This document shows, in pieces, positions 48,711-60,475 of a DNA stretch of 64,000 nt. The DNA is from Occultella aeris. GTDB lineage: Bacteria; Actinomycetota; Actinomycetes; Actinomycetales; Beutenbergiaceae. The stretch lies in NCBI RefSeq assembly GCF_902703175.1, contig NZ_CACRYJ010000055.1:32395-96394 (forward strand), given 5' to 3'. The translations under genes were made by a program, and so were the position numbers. Positions within the stretch are counted from its first letter, which is position 1. Each line of letters begins with the position of its first letter. Below the pieces are notes generated by a model, which was given only the letters and a program-made list of their open reading frames with translations, was not told the DNA's origin and searched no databases.

Positions 48711-49412
48711 ATGTCCGAGCACGCCGAGCCGCACCGAGTCCCGTCCGACGTCGACCTGAGCCCCGCGGCCCAGTGGCCACTGCTGGGACTCTCGGCCCGC
48801 ACGGGGAACCTCGAACTGCGGTACATCGACGACGAGCTGATGTTCGACGTCGCCGCCGTGGCGGCCCGGGGAGTGCACGCCGAGGACTTCATGCCCTTCG
48901 ACTTCCCATGGACGCGAGGCACCCCGCTGGAGGTGGCTCGCAGCGTGCTCGCCTACGAGTGGGGCAAGCGGGCCGCGATATCTCCGGACGCGTGGACCAT
49001 CGAGCTCGCGGTGCTCGTCGACGGCGTCCCGGCGGGCATCCAGGCGATCGACGCGAAGAGCTTCGCCGTGGCGCGCACGGTCGAGACCGGCTCCTGGCTG
49101 GGTCGCGCCTTTCAGGGCCGGGGCCTCGGTACCCGGATGCGGGCCCTGATGCTGCACCTCGCGTTCGCCGGGCTCGGGGCCGAGGTCGCCACCACCAGTG
49201 CCTGGGCGGACAACGGCCCCTCCAACGGGGTCACCCGCAAACTCGGCTACTCCCCGAACGGCGTGTGGCTGGAGTCCCGCGAGGGCAAGCCCATCGAGAA
49301 ACTGCACTACCGGCTCGCCCGCGCCGACTGGGAGGCGAACCCGGCCGCCCGGATTCCGGACGTCACCCTCACCGGCACCGAGCCGGTGCGGGAGTTCCTG
49401 CGGATCTCCTGA
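48711..49412 (+). CDS. GNAT-family N-acetyltransferase
   Basis: The 233-residue protein has the RimJ/RimL-like GNAT fold: an N-terminal strand-helix region (LELRYIDDELMFDVAAVAAR), acetyl-CoA loop GRAFQGRGLGTRMRALMLHL (~residues 138-157) and WADNGPSNGVTRKLGYSPNG. The target is unknown; members of this branch acetylate protein N-termini or small amines. It is divergent from the lipase fusion gene. Confidence 0.85.
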   Translation: MSEHAEPHRVPSDVDLSPAAQWPLLGLSARTGNLELRYIDDELMFDVAAVAARGVHAEDFMPFDFPWTRGTPLEVARSVLAYEWGKRAAISPDAWTIELAVLVDGVPAGIQAIDAKSFAVARTVETGSWLGRAFQGRGLGTRMRALMLHLAFAGLGAEVATTSAWADNGPSNGVTRKLGYSPNGVWLESREGKPIEKLHYRLARADWEANPAARIPDVTLTGTEPVREFLRIS

Positions 49413-49513
49413 GCGCGCCAGTCCCAACGGAACTGCCCGGATTCCCGGGACGGGATGCCCTGCCGGCCGGGACATCGGGCCGCCCAGCATGTCGTTGAAG
49501 GGCCCGCACGCCT

Positions 49514-49528
49514 CGGTCACGGTGACCG
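49514..49528. promoter_or_regulatory. Perfect palindrome before the membrane protein gene
   Basis: CGGTCAC-G-GTGACCG is a perfect 7-1-7 palindrome, 27 bases before the ATG at 49556, suggesting an operator. Confidence 0.4.
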
Positions 49529-49555
49529 ACCCCGTCGGGTCGAAGGAGAACGATC

Positions 49556-50269
49556 ATGTCCACACACGCCGTCGCGCCCCGCACGGTTCCGCCGGGCGGT
49601 CCGGCATCGGAGCGACCGTCCCGCGGCTGGGTCCTCGCCGGTATCGGCGCCGGTCTCGCGGGGATCGTGAGCATCTACCTGTCCCTGTCGCTCAGTCCCG
49701 CCTACGACCCCGCGGCACCACCCACCCCGGAGTCGATCACCGAGCACTTGTCCACCCAGGTGCCCCAGCTGCTCGGCTTCCACGTCGCGACCATCGTGGC
49801 CGCGCTGGCGCTGATCCCGTTCGCGGTCGGTCTGCACCGTCACCTGGCCCGCCGGTCCCCGGCCGGGTCGCTGCTGCCGGGCGTCGCCGCGGTGGGACTC
49901 GTGGTGCTCTCCACCGTGCTGGTCCTCGGCTCCGGCCTGAACACCGAGTTCGTGTTCGGGCTGACCGAACCGGAACTGCTGATCGCGACCGACGTGTCGT
50001 TCTACTCGCACTGGGTCGCGACGATCCCCTGGCTCTGGGTCACGGCCGGCGTCACCGGCCTCGCGCTGGGTCTGGCGGCCGTCCGGCACGGCGCGTACCC
50101 ACGCGGGATCGGCGTGGTCAGCCTGGTGCTCGGCGCCCTGATCGTCCTGGTCGGTATCTCGCCGCTGCAGTACATGGCGGGCTTCGTCGGACCGGTCTTG
50201 TTGTTCGTCGTCGCACTCGCCGCGCTGCGCGCGCAATCCCGCCCTGATACGGCCCCGCCGGGACGCTGA
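49556..50269 (+). CDS. Six-helix membrane protein of unknown function
   Basis: The 237-residue protein has about six predicted membrane helices: ~25-45 (WVLAGIGAGLAGIVSIYLSL), ~75-93, ~103-125 (LLPGVAAVGLVVLSTVLVLG), ~155-178, ~185-203 and ~206-227. It has no motif I can assign. It is ~20 bases before the histidine kinase gene in the same direction, but that gene has its own leaderless promoter. A membrane partner for the kinase is possible. Confidence 0.65.
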   Translation: MSTHAVAPRTVPPGGPASERPSRGWVLAGIGAGLAGIVSIYLSLSLSPAYDPAAPPTPESITEHLSTQVPQLLGFHVATIVAALALIPFAVGLHRHLARRSPAGSLLPGVAAVGLVVLSTVLVLGSGLNTEFVFGLTEPELLIATDVSFYSHWVATIPWLWVTAGVTGLALGLAAVRHGAYPRGIGVVSLVLGALIVLVGISPLQYMAGFVGPVLLFVVALAALRAQSRPDTAPPGR

Positions 50270-50276
50270 TCCTCTC

Positions 50277-50282
50277 TACAGT
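50277..50282 (+). promoter_or_regulatory. -10 box of a leaderless promoter for the histidine kinase
   Basis: TACAGT ends 6 bases before the ATG at 50289. Confidence 0.5.
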
Positions 50283-50288
50283 TTGCTC

Positions 50289-52355
50289 ATGTCAGAGCCA
50301 ACCGAGCCCGGGCGCGGCGGTCACGGACTGCCGCGCCTGGCCCTCATCCTGGGCGGGGCGGCGTGGCTCCTCGCGCTCACCGGGCTGCTGCTGTTCCTGT
50401 CCTCGCGGCCGGTCGGGACCGTCGACGACCTGTTCCTGATCGTGGACGTCATGGTCGGCCTCGTGTACGGAGCGGTCGCCACCGTGGTGCTGCTGCGCCG
50501 CAGCCACGTGGTCGGCTACCTCGCGGCACTCACCGCGCTCGGTGGTGGCCTGTCCGCGCTCGGCGGCGGCTGGCGCATGTTCGCCGAGAGCCGGGGCCTG
50601 ACGCCCGGCCCACTCGCCGATACGTTCGGCTGGGCGTGGGTCCCAGGGACCCTTGCGATGTTCCTGGTCGTGCCCTGGCTCGTCCGGGAACGGCCGCTCG
50701 GCCGCGCCTGGTGGGGACCGGCAACCGGCGGCCTGATCGCCGCGGCCGCCCTGGTGGCGAGCCTGGCCGGCAACTACGCGATGCTCGCCGGCGTGCTCGT
50801 CGTCGCCGTGGTGTTCGGGTTCATCACCGCTGTCGCGGTCGAGGCCCGACGGCGTACGTCGCCCGAGTCCGAGGCTGTCGGCCTGGGCTGGCTCGGCCTG
50901 GGCACGCTGGTGCTGGCCCTGTCCTTCGTGCCCCTGCTGCTCCCGGTGGGAACGGTGCCGGACTGGCTCACGCCGGCGCTGCACCTGGCGAGCCAGGCGC
51001 TGTTCCCCGTGGCGATCCTCACGGTGGTGCTGCGCCAGCGGTTGTGGGGGATGGAGCTGGCGGTGTCCCGGGCGCTCCTGGCCGGGGTCCTCACGGCGGC
51101 GCTCGCAGCCATCTACCTGGTGGCGGCGTTGCTCGCGGGGGTCCTGGTCCCGGGGCAGGGCATCGCCCAGGCGGTCGCCGCCGCTGCCGTCGTGATCGCG
51201 GTCGGCCCCACCCGTCTGTGGTTCGCGGCACGGATCCGGCGGCTCGTCTACGGCGTCGCCCACGACCCCTGGCGCGTGGCCGGCTCGATGGGGACCCGGA
51301 TCGGGCGAGGCGGCACGGACGAGGGCCTGCTCACCTCTCTCGTGGAGAGCGTCGGGACCGCGCTCCGCCTCGAGGCGGTCAGCGTCCGCGGGGCGGACCC
51401 GGCCGAGCCCTCCACCGGCAGCGGCCACGACCCGCAGGCCCCGGTGCTGGCCGCCTGGGGCCTTCCGACCGGTGACCCCGTCGTCGTTCCACTGCTCTCC
51501 GGGGACCGGACGATCGGCACACTGGAGGCCACGCCGCGCCCCGGAGAGACCCTCGACGCCACCAGCCGCCGCGCCCTCGACGAACTCGCCGCCGTCGTCA
51601 CCGCGGGGCTCGTGCTCATCCGCACGGCCGACGAACTCACACGGACCCGCCGCCGGCTGACCGACGCGCGGCTGCAGGAACGCCGGGTGATCCGACGCGA
51701 GCTCCACGACGGGCTCGGACCCTGGCTCGCGGGCCTGCGCCTTGGCCTGCAGGGCGTGGCCAACACGATCGGAACCGACCGGGAGGGGGCCGTGAAGATG
51801 CTCCGGGCGCTGCAGGGCGAACTCGACCAGCGGATCGAGGACGTCCGCACCATCGCCCGCACGCTGCTGCCGCCGGTGCTCGAGGAGCTCGGACTCGAGC
51901 CCGCGCTCTCGGAACTGGTGGCGCGGCACCGGCGCAGCGGCTTCGACGTGCACCTGCGCTTCGCCGTCGCCTCCGACCTGCCCGGCCCCGTCGCCGCGGC
52001 CTGCTACGGGATCGCCGCCGAGGCCGTGCTGAACGCGGTCCGGCACAGCGGTGCCGCCGAGTGCGAGCTGGAGGTGTCCGAGGACGGGGCCGTGGTGCGC
52101 GTGTGCTGCCGCGACGACGGAGCCGGCTATCGGCAGGACGCGCGCATCGGCGTCGGCACCCTGTCGATGCGTGAGCGGGCCGAGGAGCTGGGTGGGGCGG
52201 TCGAGGTCCGCGACCTCGCTCCGCACGGCACCGCGGTCGAGGCCACGATCCCGGTGCGCCCGCCGGGCATGACCCGGTCCGTCTCGCAGGCCAGGTCGGG
52301 CGCCGGTGGCGCAGCGAGCGCGGCAGGCACACTCAGAACCGCGGGCACCGCATGA
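50289..52355 (+). CDS. Sensor histidine kinase (NarL/LiaS class)
   Basis: The 688-residue membrane kinase has about eight hydrophobic segments in residues ~15-300, a GAF-like linker (~335-450), a HisKA_3 helix with RRELHDGLGPWLAGLRLG (phospho-acceptor H473) and a C-terminal HATPase (AEAVLNAVRHSG, CRDDGAGY, GVGTLSMRERAEELGG). The long membrane domain and absence of an external sensor loop suggest intramembrane sensing. Its stop overlaps the response regulator start (ATGA). Confidence 0.9.
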   Translation: MSEPTEPGRGGHGLPRLALILGGAAWLLALTGLLLFLSSRPVGTVDDLFLIVDVMVGLVYGAVATVVLLRRSHVVGYLAALTALGGGLSALGGGWRMFAESRGLTPGPLADTFGWAWVPGTLAMFLVVPWLVRERPLGRAWWGPATGGLIAAAALVASLAGNYAMLAGVLVVAVVFGFITAVAVEARRRTSPESEAVGLGWLGLGTLVLALSFVPLLLPVGTVPDWLTPALHLASQALFPVAILTVVLRQRLWGMELAVSRALLAGVLTAALAAIYLVAALLAGVLVPGQGIAQAVAAAAVVIAVGPTRLWFAARIRRLVYGVAHDPWRVAGSMGTRIGRGGTDEGLLTSLVESVGTALRLEAVSVRGADPAEPSTGSGHDPQAPVLAAWGLPTGDPVVVPLLSGDRTIGTLEATPRPGETLDATSRRALDELAAVVTAGLVLIRTADELTRTRRRLTDARLQERRVIRRELHDGLGPWLAGLRLGLQGVANTIGTDREGAVKMLRALQGELDQRIEDVRTIARTLLPPVLEELGLEPALSELVARHRRSGFDVHLRFAVASDLPGPVAAACYGIAAEAVLNAVRHSGAAECELEVSEDGAVVRVCCRDDGAGYRQDARIGVGTLSMRERAEELGGAVEVRDLAPHGTAVEATIPVRPPGMTRSVSQARSGAGGAASAAGTLRTAGTA

Positions 52356-53026
52356 CCGGACCGATCCGCGTCGCCATCGTCGACGACCACCCCGTGTTCC
52401 GGCTCGGCATGACCGGCCTGCTCGAGTCGCTGCCCGGGGTCCTGGTCGTCGGTCAGGCGGCCGATGCCGACCAGGCCCGGGCGACGATCACGGCCGACGT
52501 GGATGTGGTGCTGATGGACCTGCACCTCGGGGCCGACTCCGGCATCGAGCTGACCCGGGAGATCCTCCGCGACCACCCGGGGGTGGGGGTCCTGGTGATC
52601 ACCATGAGCGACGACGACGAGGCGGTGGTCGCGGCCGTGCGCTGCGGCGCGCGTGGCTACCTCCTCAAGACGGCAGGCCCGGACGAGGTGGAGCGGGCGA
52701 TCCGCGCGGTCGCCAACGGGGAGATGATCCTCGGCCCACAGGTGGCGGCCCGGGCGATGTCCACGCTGGTGTCCGGGCGCACCGCGGTCCGGTTGCCGTT
52801 CCCGGAACTGTCCGCCCGGGAACGGGAGGTCCTCGACCTGGTCGCACGCGGCCATGACAACGTGGCCATCGCCCGCCGGCTTGTGCTCAGCCCGAAGACC
52901 GTCCGCAACCACGTGACGACCATCCTGACGAAGCTGTCGGTGTCGAGCAGGCCGACACTGATCGTGCGGGCCCGCGAAGGCGGTCTCGGCGGACCGGATC
53001 CCGCGCGGGTGACGGGTCAGGCCTGA
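52352..53026 (+). CDS. LuxR/NarL-family response regulator
   Basis: The 224-residue protein has a receiver domain (DDHPVFRLG, phospho-acceptor D56 in VLMDLHLG, conserved Lys in LLKTAG) and a C-terminal LuxR helix-turn-helix (LSAREREVLDLVARGHDNVA, IARRLVLSPKTVRNHVTTIL). It is the partner of the upstream kinase. Target genes are not evident. A long hairpin follows. Confidence 0.93.
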   Translation: MTGPIRVAIVDDHPVFRLGMTGLLESLPGVLVVGQAADADQARATITADVDVVLMDLHLGADSGIELTREILRDHPGVGVLVITMSDDDEAVVAAVRCGARGYLLKTAGPDEVERAIRAVANGEMILGPQVAARAMSTLVSGRTAVRLPFPELSAREREVLDLVARGHDNVAIARRLVLSPKTVRNHVTTILTKLSVSSRPTLIVRAREGGLGGPDPARVTGQA

Positions 53027-53059
53027 GACGGCCCGAGCCCCCGGAGATCGTCAGCGCGT

Positions 53060-53114
53060 GTGCGCCCACGGCAGCCGTCGGTGTGGCGACACCGACGCTG
53101 CGGGTCACGCGCAC
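53060..53114 (+). terminator. Nested hairpin after the two-component genes
   Basis: CGTCGGTGT (53076-53084) pairs with ACACCGACG (53089-53097) around GGCG and extends by GCAG/CTGC past one bulged C. GTGCGC (53060) and GCGCAC (53109) form an outer stem. Confidence 0.6.
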
Positions 53115-53341
53115 GGTGGGCTCACCCTGCCGATGGTAGGTGCGGGGTGCCGTTCCCGGCCGACCGGGCGGTGCCGCCGGTAGACTCGGGCCCGGACGCC
53201 GTCGTCGAGGATTTGCTCAGGCGGAGCACCGGTCAGAGGTGACCGGGCGCCGCGGACCGGTCGATCGCCGTCGACGCCCCCCGGGACCGACCCACAAGGT
53301 CACCACCCGGGCCACGATCCACAAGATCTGACGAGGGAGTC
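53115..53341. other. Non-coding region before the acyl-CoA dehydrogenase
   Basis: Together with the hairpin at 53060-53114 this makes a 315-base gap without a gene. TAGACT at 53181-53186 is a plausible -10 box, which would give a ~150-base untranslated leader. I see no conserved riboswitch or other RNA in it. A good ribosome-binding site (GAGGGAG) ends it. Confidence 0.4.
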
Positions 53342-54523
53342 ATGAGCATGTCCTATGGGTTCACGCCGCAGCAGCAGGAACTGATCGAGCAGGTCCGCGA
53401 GTTCGCCGACACCGTGGTCCGGCCGGCGTCGTACGAGTACGACACCAAGCGCGAACTGCCGTACGGCATCATCAAGCAGATGGGGGACCTCGGCCTGTTC
53501 GGCCTGCCGTTCCCGGTCGAGTACGGCGGCAGCGGCGGTGACTACGTCTCCTTCTGCCTGGCCGTGGAGCAGATCAGCCGGATGGACCAGAGCCTCGGGG
53601 TGACCCTGGAGGCAGGCATCGGGCTCGGCGCCATGCCGATCATGCGGTTCGGTACGGAGGAACAACGGCGCGAGTGGATCCCGCGGTTCGCGTCAGGTGA
53701 GGCGCTCGCTGCGTTCGGGCTCACCGAGGCCGAGGCCGGCTCCGATGCGGGCGGCACCTGTACGACGGCGGAACTCGTCGACGGCGAGTGGGTCATCAAC
53801 GGCTCCAAGCAGTTCATCACGAACTCAGGCACGGACATCACCCGCCTGATCACGATCACAGCGGTCACGGGTCGGACCACCCGGGCGGACGGCACGGTCA
53901 AGAAGGAACTCTCCGCGATCCTGGTGCCGGTCCCCGCCGAGGGGCTGACGGTCGGGCCTGCCTACGACAAGGTCGGCTGGCACACCTCCGACACCCACCC
54001 GCTGACCCTGACGAACGTGCGCGTGCCCGAGGCGAACCTGCTGGGCGAGCGCGGGCGCGGGTACGCGAACTTCCTGGAGTCCCTCGATGAGGGTCGGATC
54101 GCGTTCGCGGCGCTGTGCACCGGTGCCGCCCAGGGCTGCCTCGAGGAGGCGATCCGCTACGCCCAGGAGCGCGAGGTGTTCGGGCGGGCCCTGGCCGACA
54201 ACCAGCACACCGCGTTCATGATCGCCAGGATGCAGGCGCGGGTGCACGCCGCCCGGCTCACCTGGCTGAACGCCGCCCGGCAGATGGTGGCGGGGGAGCC
54301 GTTCAAGATGCAGGCGTCCATCGCGAAACTCACGGGCAGTGAGGCGGCGATGGCGAACGCCCGGGACGCGTCCCAGATCTTCGGCGGCTACGGTTACCTC
54401 AACGAGAACCTCGTGGCCCGGCACTACCGCGACTCGAAGGTGCTGGAGATCGGCGAGGGCACCACGGAGGTGCAACTGATGGTGATCGCCCGCGGACTGG
54501 GCCTGGCCGGCGCCGGGCTCTGA
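53342..54523 (+). CDS. Acyl-CoA dehydrogenase
   Basis: The 393-residue protein has the full fold: N-terminal helices (QQELIEQVREFADTVVRPAS), FGLTEAEAGSDAGGT (FAD-binding), a beta domain and C-terminal helices with QIFGGYGYLNENLVARHYRD and the catalytic-base motif EGTTEVQLMVIARGL. It introduces a 2,3-double bond in an acyl-CoA using FAD and electron-transfer flavoprotein. Length is that of short/medium or branched-chain members. It stands alone, with no beta-oxidation partners adjacent, so the chain type is undecided. Confidence 0.93.
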   Translation: MSMSYGFTPQQQELIEQVREFADTVVRPASYEYDTKRELPYGIIKQMGDLGLFGLPFPVEYGGSGGDYVSFCLAVEQISRMDQSLGVTLEAGIGLGAMPIMRFGTEEQRREWIPRFASGEALAAFGLTEAEAGSDAGGTCTTAELVDGEWVINGSKQFITNSGTDITRLITITAVTGRTTRADGTVKKELSAILVPVPAEGLTVGPAYDKVGWHTSDTHPLTLTNVRVPEANLLGERGRGYANFLESLDEGRIAFAALCTGAAQGCLEEAIRYAQEREVFGRALADNQHTAFMIARMQARVHAARLTWLNAARQMVAGEPFKMQASIAKLTGSEAAMANARDASQIFGGYGYLNENLVARHYRDSKVLEIGEGTTEVQLMVIARGLGLAGAGL

Positions 54524-54647
54524 GCATCGTGAACCGGGGTACCGGCACCGGCCGGTCGCGCCGCCACGGAGTCGGACAACAACGTGCGGTTCAGCACCGC
54601 CACCACGAACCCGCGGGCGCAATCCAGACCGATGAGGAGACCCCGGC

Positions 54648-55025
54648 ATGACTCAAACACCCAGGATCACGCTGACCACCGTGAACCTCAGCTCGCCTGA
54701 TCCCGGCGCGCTGGCCTCCTTCTATGCCGAACTGCTCGGCTGGGAGGTGGACCGGGTCGAGGAGACGGACGCGTACCTGCGCAATCCCGACGGTGGGGTG
54801 CACCTGTCCTTCCAGCTCGAGGAGGTCTACACGCGGCCGGTGTGGCCGGCCACACCCGGGGAGCAGGAGATGATGATCCATCTCGACATCTGGGTCGACG
54901 ACCTGAACGCCGGCGTGGCCCGGGCGGTCTCCGTCGGGGCGACCCTGGCGCCGTTCCAGCCGCAGCAGGACGTGCGGGTCTGTCTCGACCCGCACGGCCA
55001 CCCGTTCTGCCTCTGGACGGACTGA
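54648..55025 (+). CDS. VOC (glyoxalase/bleomycin resistance) family protein
   Basis: The 125-residue protein has two modules, TTVNLSSPDPGALASFYAEL (~12-31) and MMIHLDIWVDDLNAGVARAV (~76-95), ending DPHGHPFCLWTD. H78 is in the usual metal-ligand place, but the enzyme type is not recognisable. GAGGAG precedes the ATG. It converges on the dioxygenase-like gene over a perfect hairpin. Confidence 0.82.
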   Translation: MTQTPRITLTTVNLSSPDPGALASFYAELLGWEVDRVEETDAYLRNPDGGVHLSFQLEEVYTRPVWPATPGEQEMMIHLDIWVDDLNAGVARAVSVGATLAPFQPQQDVRVCLDPHGHPFCLWTD

Positions 55026-55052
55026 GGCAGGCGTCGGTGCGGGGGCCCCAGG

Positions 55053-55868
55053 TCAGGGGCCGGATGCACCGGCCCCCTCACCACAAGGTCCGCCGCCGAG
55101 CGCCTCCGCGATGAACACGTCCCGACGGTCCGGGTGCACCAGCGGGTGGTAGAACGCGGCGATCTCGGTGCTGGCCTGTGGGATGTAGTGGAAGATCAGG
55201 GACCGGCGGAACCGGTCCGGCGAGGTGTTCGCGAGCGAACCGTGCACCACGCTGCCATGGAAGAACAGTACGTCGCCGGCCTTCATCACGGTCTGCACCT
55301 TCGCCATGCCCTCAGGGATCGGGACCTCGGCGTTCGTGAAGGACTGGGTCATGTCCGCCGGTTCCGGGCAGACCAACTCGGTCCGGTGCGAGCCCGGCAC
55401 CACCGCGAGCCCGCCGTTGGCCGCGTCCACGTCGTCCACCGCGATCCACGCGGCCAGGCAGGTCTCCGGGTGGGCCCGTAGGAACATGTTGTCCTGGTGC
55501 ATCGCCTGGCCCCGGGCCGTGGGCGGCTTGAAGTAGAACATGGACTGGGCGCCGAGCGCGGGCCCGATCAGGTCGGTGACCACGTCCAGTAGGCGCCGAT
55601 CCAACATGACGTCCAGGGCCAACAGGCCCACCGCCAGGTCCGGGCGCCGGTGGGGGTGGACGAACCGCGGAAAGCGCGCGAGCACGTCGTCGTCGGGAAC
55701 GCGGTCGTCGATGGCCAGCGAACGGTCCGCGCCGACCTGGGTCATGAAGGCCTCGCGGATCTGCTCGACCTCCGCGGCGCTGAACACGGCGGGGACCTGC
55801 AGCACGCCGTCGCGGGCGTAGTCGGTGAACCCCGTCGGTGCGGCCGTATTGCTGGTTGCGGTAGACAT
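55053..55868 (-). CDS. Phytanoyl-CoA dioxygenase-family protein (2-oxoglutarate/Fe(II)-dependent)
   Basis: The 271-residue jelly-roll oxygenase has the iron motif HQDN (H and D) with a distal histidine in FFHGSVVHGS, and an arginine in DRFRRSLIFHYI for 2-oxoglutarate. It probably hydroxylates a small metabolite. The start at 55868 is preferred over an in-frame upstream ATG because it fits the family N-terminus (DYARDGVLQVPAVFSAAEVE). It is divergent from an AraC regulator with a 44-base gap. Its TGA is next to a perfect hairpin. Confidence 0.85.
   Translation of the reverse strand: MSTATSNTAAPTGFTDYARDGVLQVPAVFSAAEVEQIREAFMTQVGADRSLAIDDRVPDDDVLARFPRFVHPHRRPDLAVGLLALDVMLDRRLLDVVTDLIGPALGAQSMFYFKPPTARGQAMHQDNMFLRAHPETCLAAWIAVDDVDAANGGLAVVPGSHRTELVCPEPADMTQSFTNAEVPIPEGMAKVQTVMKAGDVLFFHGSVVHGSLANTSPDRFRRSLIFHYIPQASTEIAAFYHPLVHPDRRDVFIAEALGGGPCGEGAGASGP
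55056..55076. terminator. Perfect hairpin between convergent VOC and dioxygenase genes
   Basis: GGGGCCGG (55056-55063) and CCGGCCCC (55069-55076) pair around ATGCA, inside the last codons of the dioxygenase gene. Confidence 0.55.
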
Positions 55869-55912
55869 GCCATCGAGTCTGCCGTGACGAAGCCTCGGGA
55901 AACATAGGTGAT

Positions 55913-56755
55913 GTGCTCGTGACCATTCAAGATCCTGCTGCCCGACCGGAGTCACACACGCCCGTGGTCCGCCGCGTGATCGCCGGCGAGTTCGACGAGG
56001 ATCCCCGGTACGCCACCTACCGGGCCCGGGGCACCACCGACTGGCTGCTGGTGCACACGCTCGACGGCGGGGGCCGATTCGGCGCCCGCAGCGCGGACGT
56101 GCCGGCCGTCCCAGGACGCACGCTGCTGGTACGGCCCGGCACCCTCCACGACTACGGCACCGCCGTCGGGCAGGAGCGTTGGCACTTCCTGTACGCCCAC
56201 TTCCACCCGCGCGACGACTGGCTGCCGTTGTTGTCCTGGCCGCAGGTGACGGCGGGCATCGGCTCCATCGAGGCTACCGGTGAGGTGCGGCGCGGCATCG
56301 AGGCGGCGCTGCGCACCGCCGTCGGCGGGCGGGACACCGCCGGCCGCAACGGCGAGCTCGCCGCCGTGAACGCCCTGGAGTCCGCGTTGCTGTGGTGCGA
56401 CCGGGTGAACATCTCCCGGGAGCTTGCCGGCACCGACGAACGGCTGCTCCGGGCGATCGCGCTGATCGACGCGGATCTACGTGCGGACCTGCGGGTGGCC
56501 CACCTGGCGCGGGCAAGCTCGCTCTCAGCATCCCGCTTCGCCCACCTGTTCGTCACGCAGTTCGGGGTGAGCCCACAGCGGTTCGTGGAACGCCGCAGAC
56601 TGGCGGCGGCAGCCAGGTCGCTGGAGCTGACCAACCGCACCATCACGTCGATCGCCGCGGCCTGCGGGTTCGAGAGTCCGATGTACTTCGCATCCCGGTT
56701 CCGTGCCCGGTACGGGATGAGCCCCAGCGAGTTCCGGGCTCGGCGAGAGCTCTGA
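55913..56755 (+). CDS. AraC-family transcriptional regulator
   Basis: The 280-residue protein has an N-terminal cupin-like ligand domain (~residues 10-150, VRPGTLHDYGT, WHFLYAHFHP) and two C-terminal helix-turn-helix motifs (DLRVAHLARASSLSASRFAH; TITSIAAACGFESPMYFASR). It starts with GTG 55913 or 55919. Divergent orientation suggests it controls the adjacent Fe/2-oxoglutarate oxygenase; the inducer could be the oxygenase substrate. Confidence 0.9.
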   Translation: MLVTIQDPAARPESHTPVVRRVIAGEFDEDPRYATYRARGTTDWLLVHTLDGGGRFGARSADVPAVPGRTLLVRPGTLHDYGTAVGQERWHFLYAHFHPRDDWLPLLSWPQVTAGIGSIEATGEVRRGIEAALRTAVGGRDTAGRNGELAAVNALESALLWCDRVNISRELAGTDERLLRAIALIDADLRADLRVAHLARASSLSASRFAHLFVTQFGVSPQRFVERRRLAAAARSLELTNRTITSIAAACGFESPMYFASRFRARYGMSPSEFRARREL

Positions 56756-56774
56756 CGCTGCCGTCGGGCGTCAG
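56752..56774. terminator. Hairpin spanning two convergent stop codons
   Basis: CTGACGC (56752-56758) and GCGTCAG (56768-56774) pair around a 9-base loop, and each arm contains one gene's stop codon (AraC and MarR). Same design as at 824-845. Confidence 0.5.
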
Positions 56775-57268
56775 TCCCCGGCCCCGCCGGTGCCCAACGT
56801 GCGGTCGAAGGCCGCCGCGAGCTGGACGTGGGCCGCGGCGAGCGCGCGTAGCGCGTCGGTGTCCAACCCGGCGAGGATCTCCCTGCCCAGGCGCGAACGG
56901 GAGTCCTCGATCTCGCGGAACAGCCGCACGCCCTCCGCAGCCAGGCCGACCAGCCGCAGCCGGCGATCGCTCGGGTCCTCGCGGCGGCTCACCAGGCCGC
57001 GATCCACGAGCCGCTCGACAGCGCCGGTGACCGTGGGCGGCGAGAGTCGCATCGCGTCGGCGAGCGCCGTCATCGTTTGTTCACCCTGGAAGTGCACGAT
57101 GGCGAGGAGCTTGAACTGCTGCATCGTCAGGGTGCTGTCCAGCAGCGGTTCGAGCTGCGAGGCCAGGCTCGCCCGCATCATCGCGTGCTGGGCCTCGAAG
57201 ATCTCCTCGACCAACCGGTCGCGCTCACCCACCGTGTAACCTTTCGGTTGAACCGAACTATTCGGCAT
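56771..57268 (-). CDS. MarR-family regulator of the divergent RND exporter
   Basis: The 165-residue protein has a winged helix (TALADAMRLSPPTVTGAVER; wing REDPSDRRLRLVGLAAEG). An ATG at 57268 gives the full reading, but a perfect palindrome (57243-57257) would then lie inside the coding sequence. A GTG at 57232 with AAAGG 7 bases upstream is an attractive alternative start, giving 153 residues and placing the operator in the promoter. It is divergent from the exporter gene (start 57308) and probably represses it. Confidence 0.85.
   Translation of the reverse strand: MPNSSVQPKGYTVGERDRLVEEIFEAQHAMMRASLASQLEPLLDSTLTMQQFKLLAIVHFQGEQTMTALADAMRLSPPTVTGAVERLVDRGLVSRREDPSDRRLRLVGLAAEGVRLFREIEDSRSRLGREILAGLDTDALRALAAAHVQLAAAFDRTLGTGGAGD
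57243..57257. promoter_or_regulatory. Perfect palindrome, likely MarR operator
   Basis: TTCGGTT-G-AACCGAA is a perfect 7-1-7 palindrome between the MarR and RND genes, overlapping the ribosome-binding site of the GTG 57232 start. Confidence 0.6.
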
Positions 57269-57307
57269 CCTGTTAGTAATTCGTGATCTTAGCCCGGAGC
57301 CCCGCCC

Positions 57308-60475
<3,168 letters not shown>

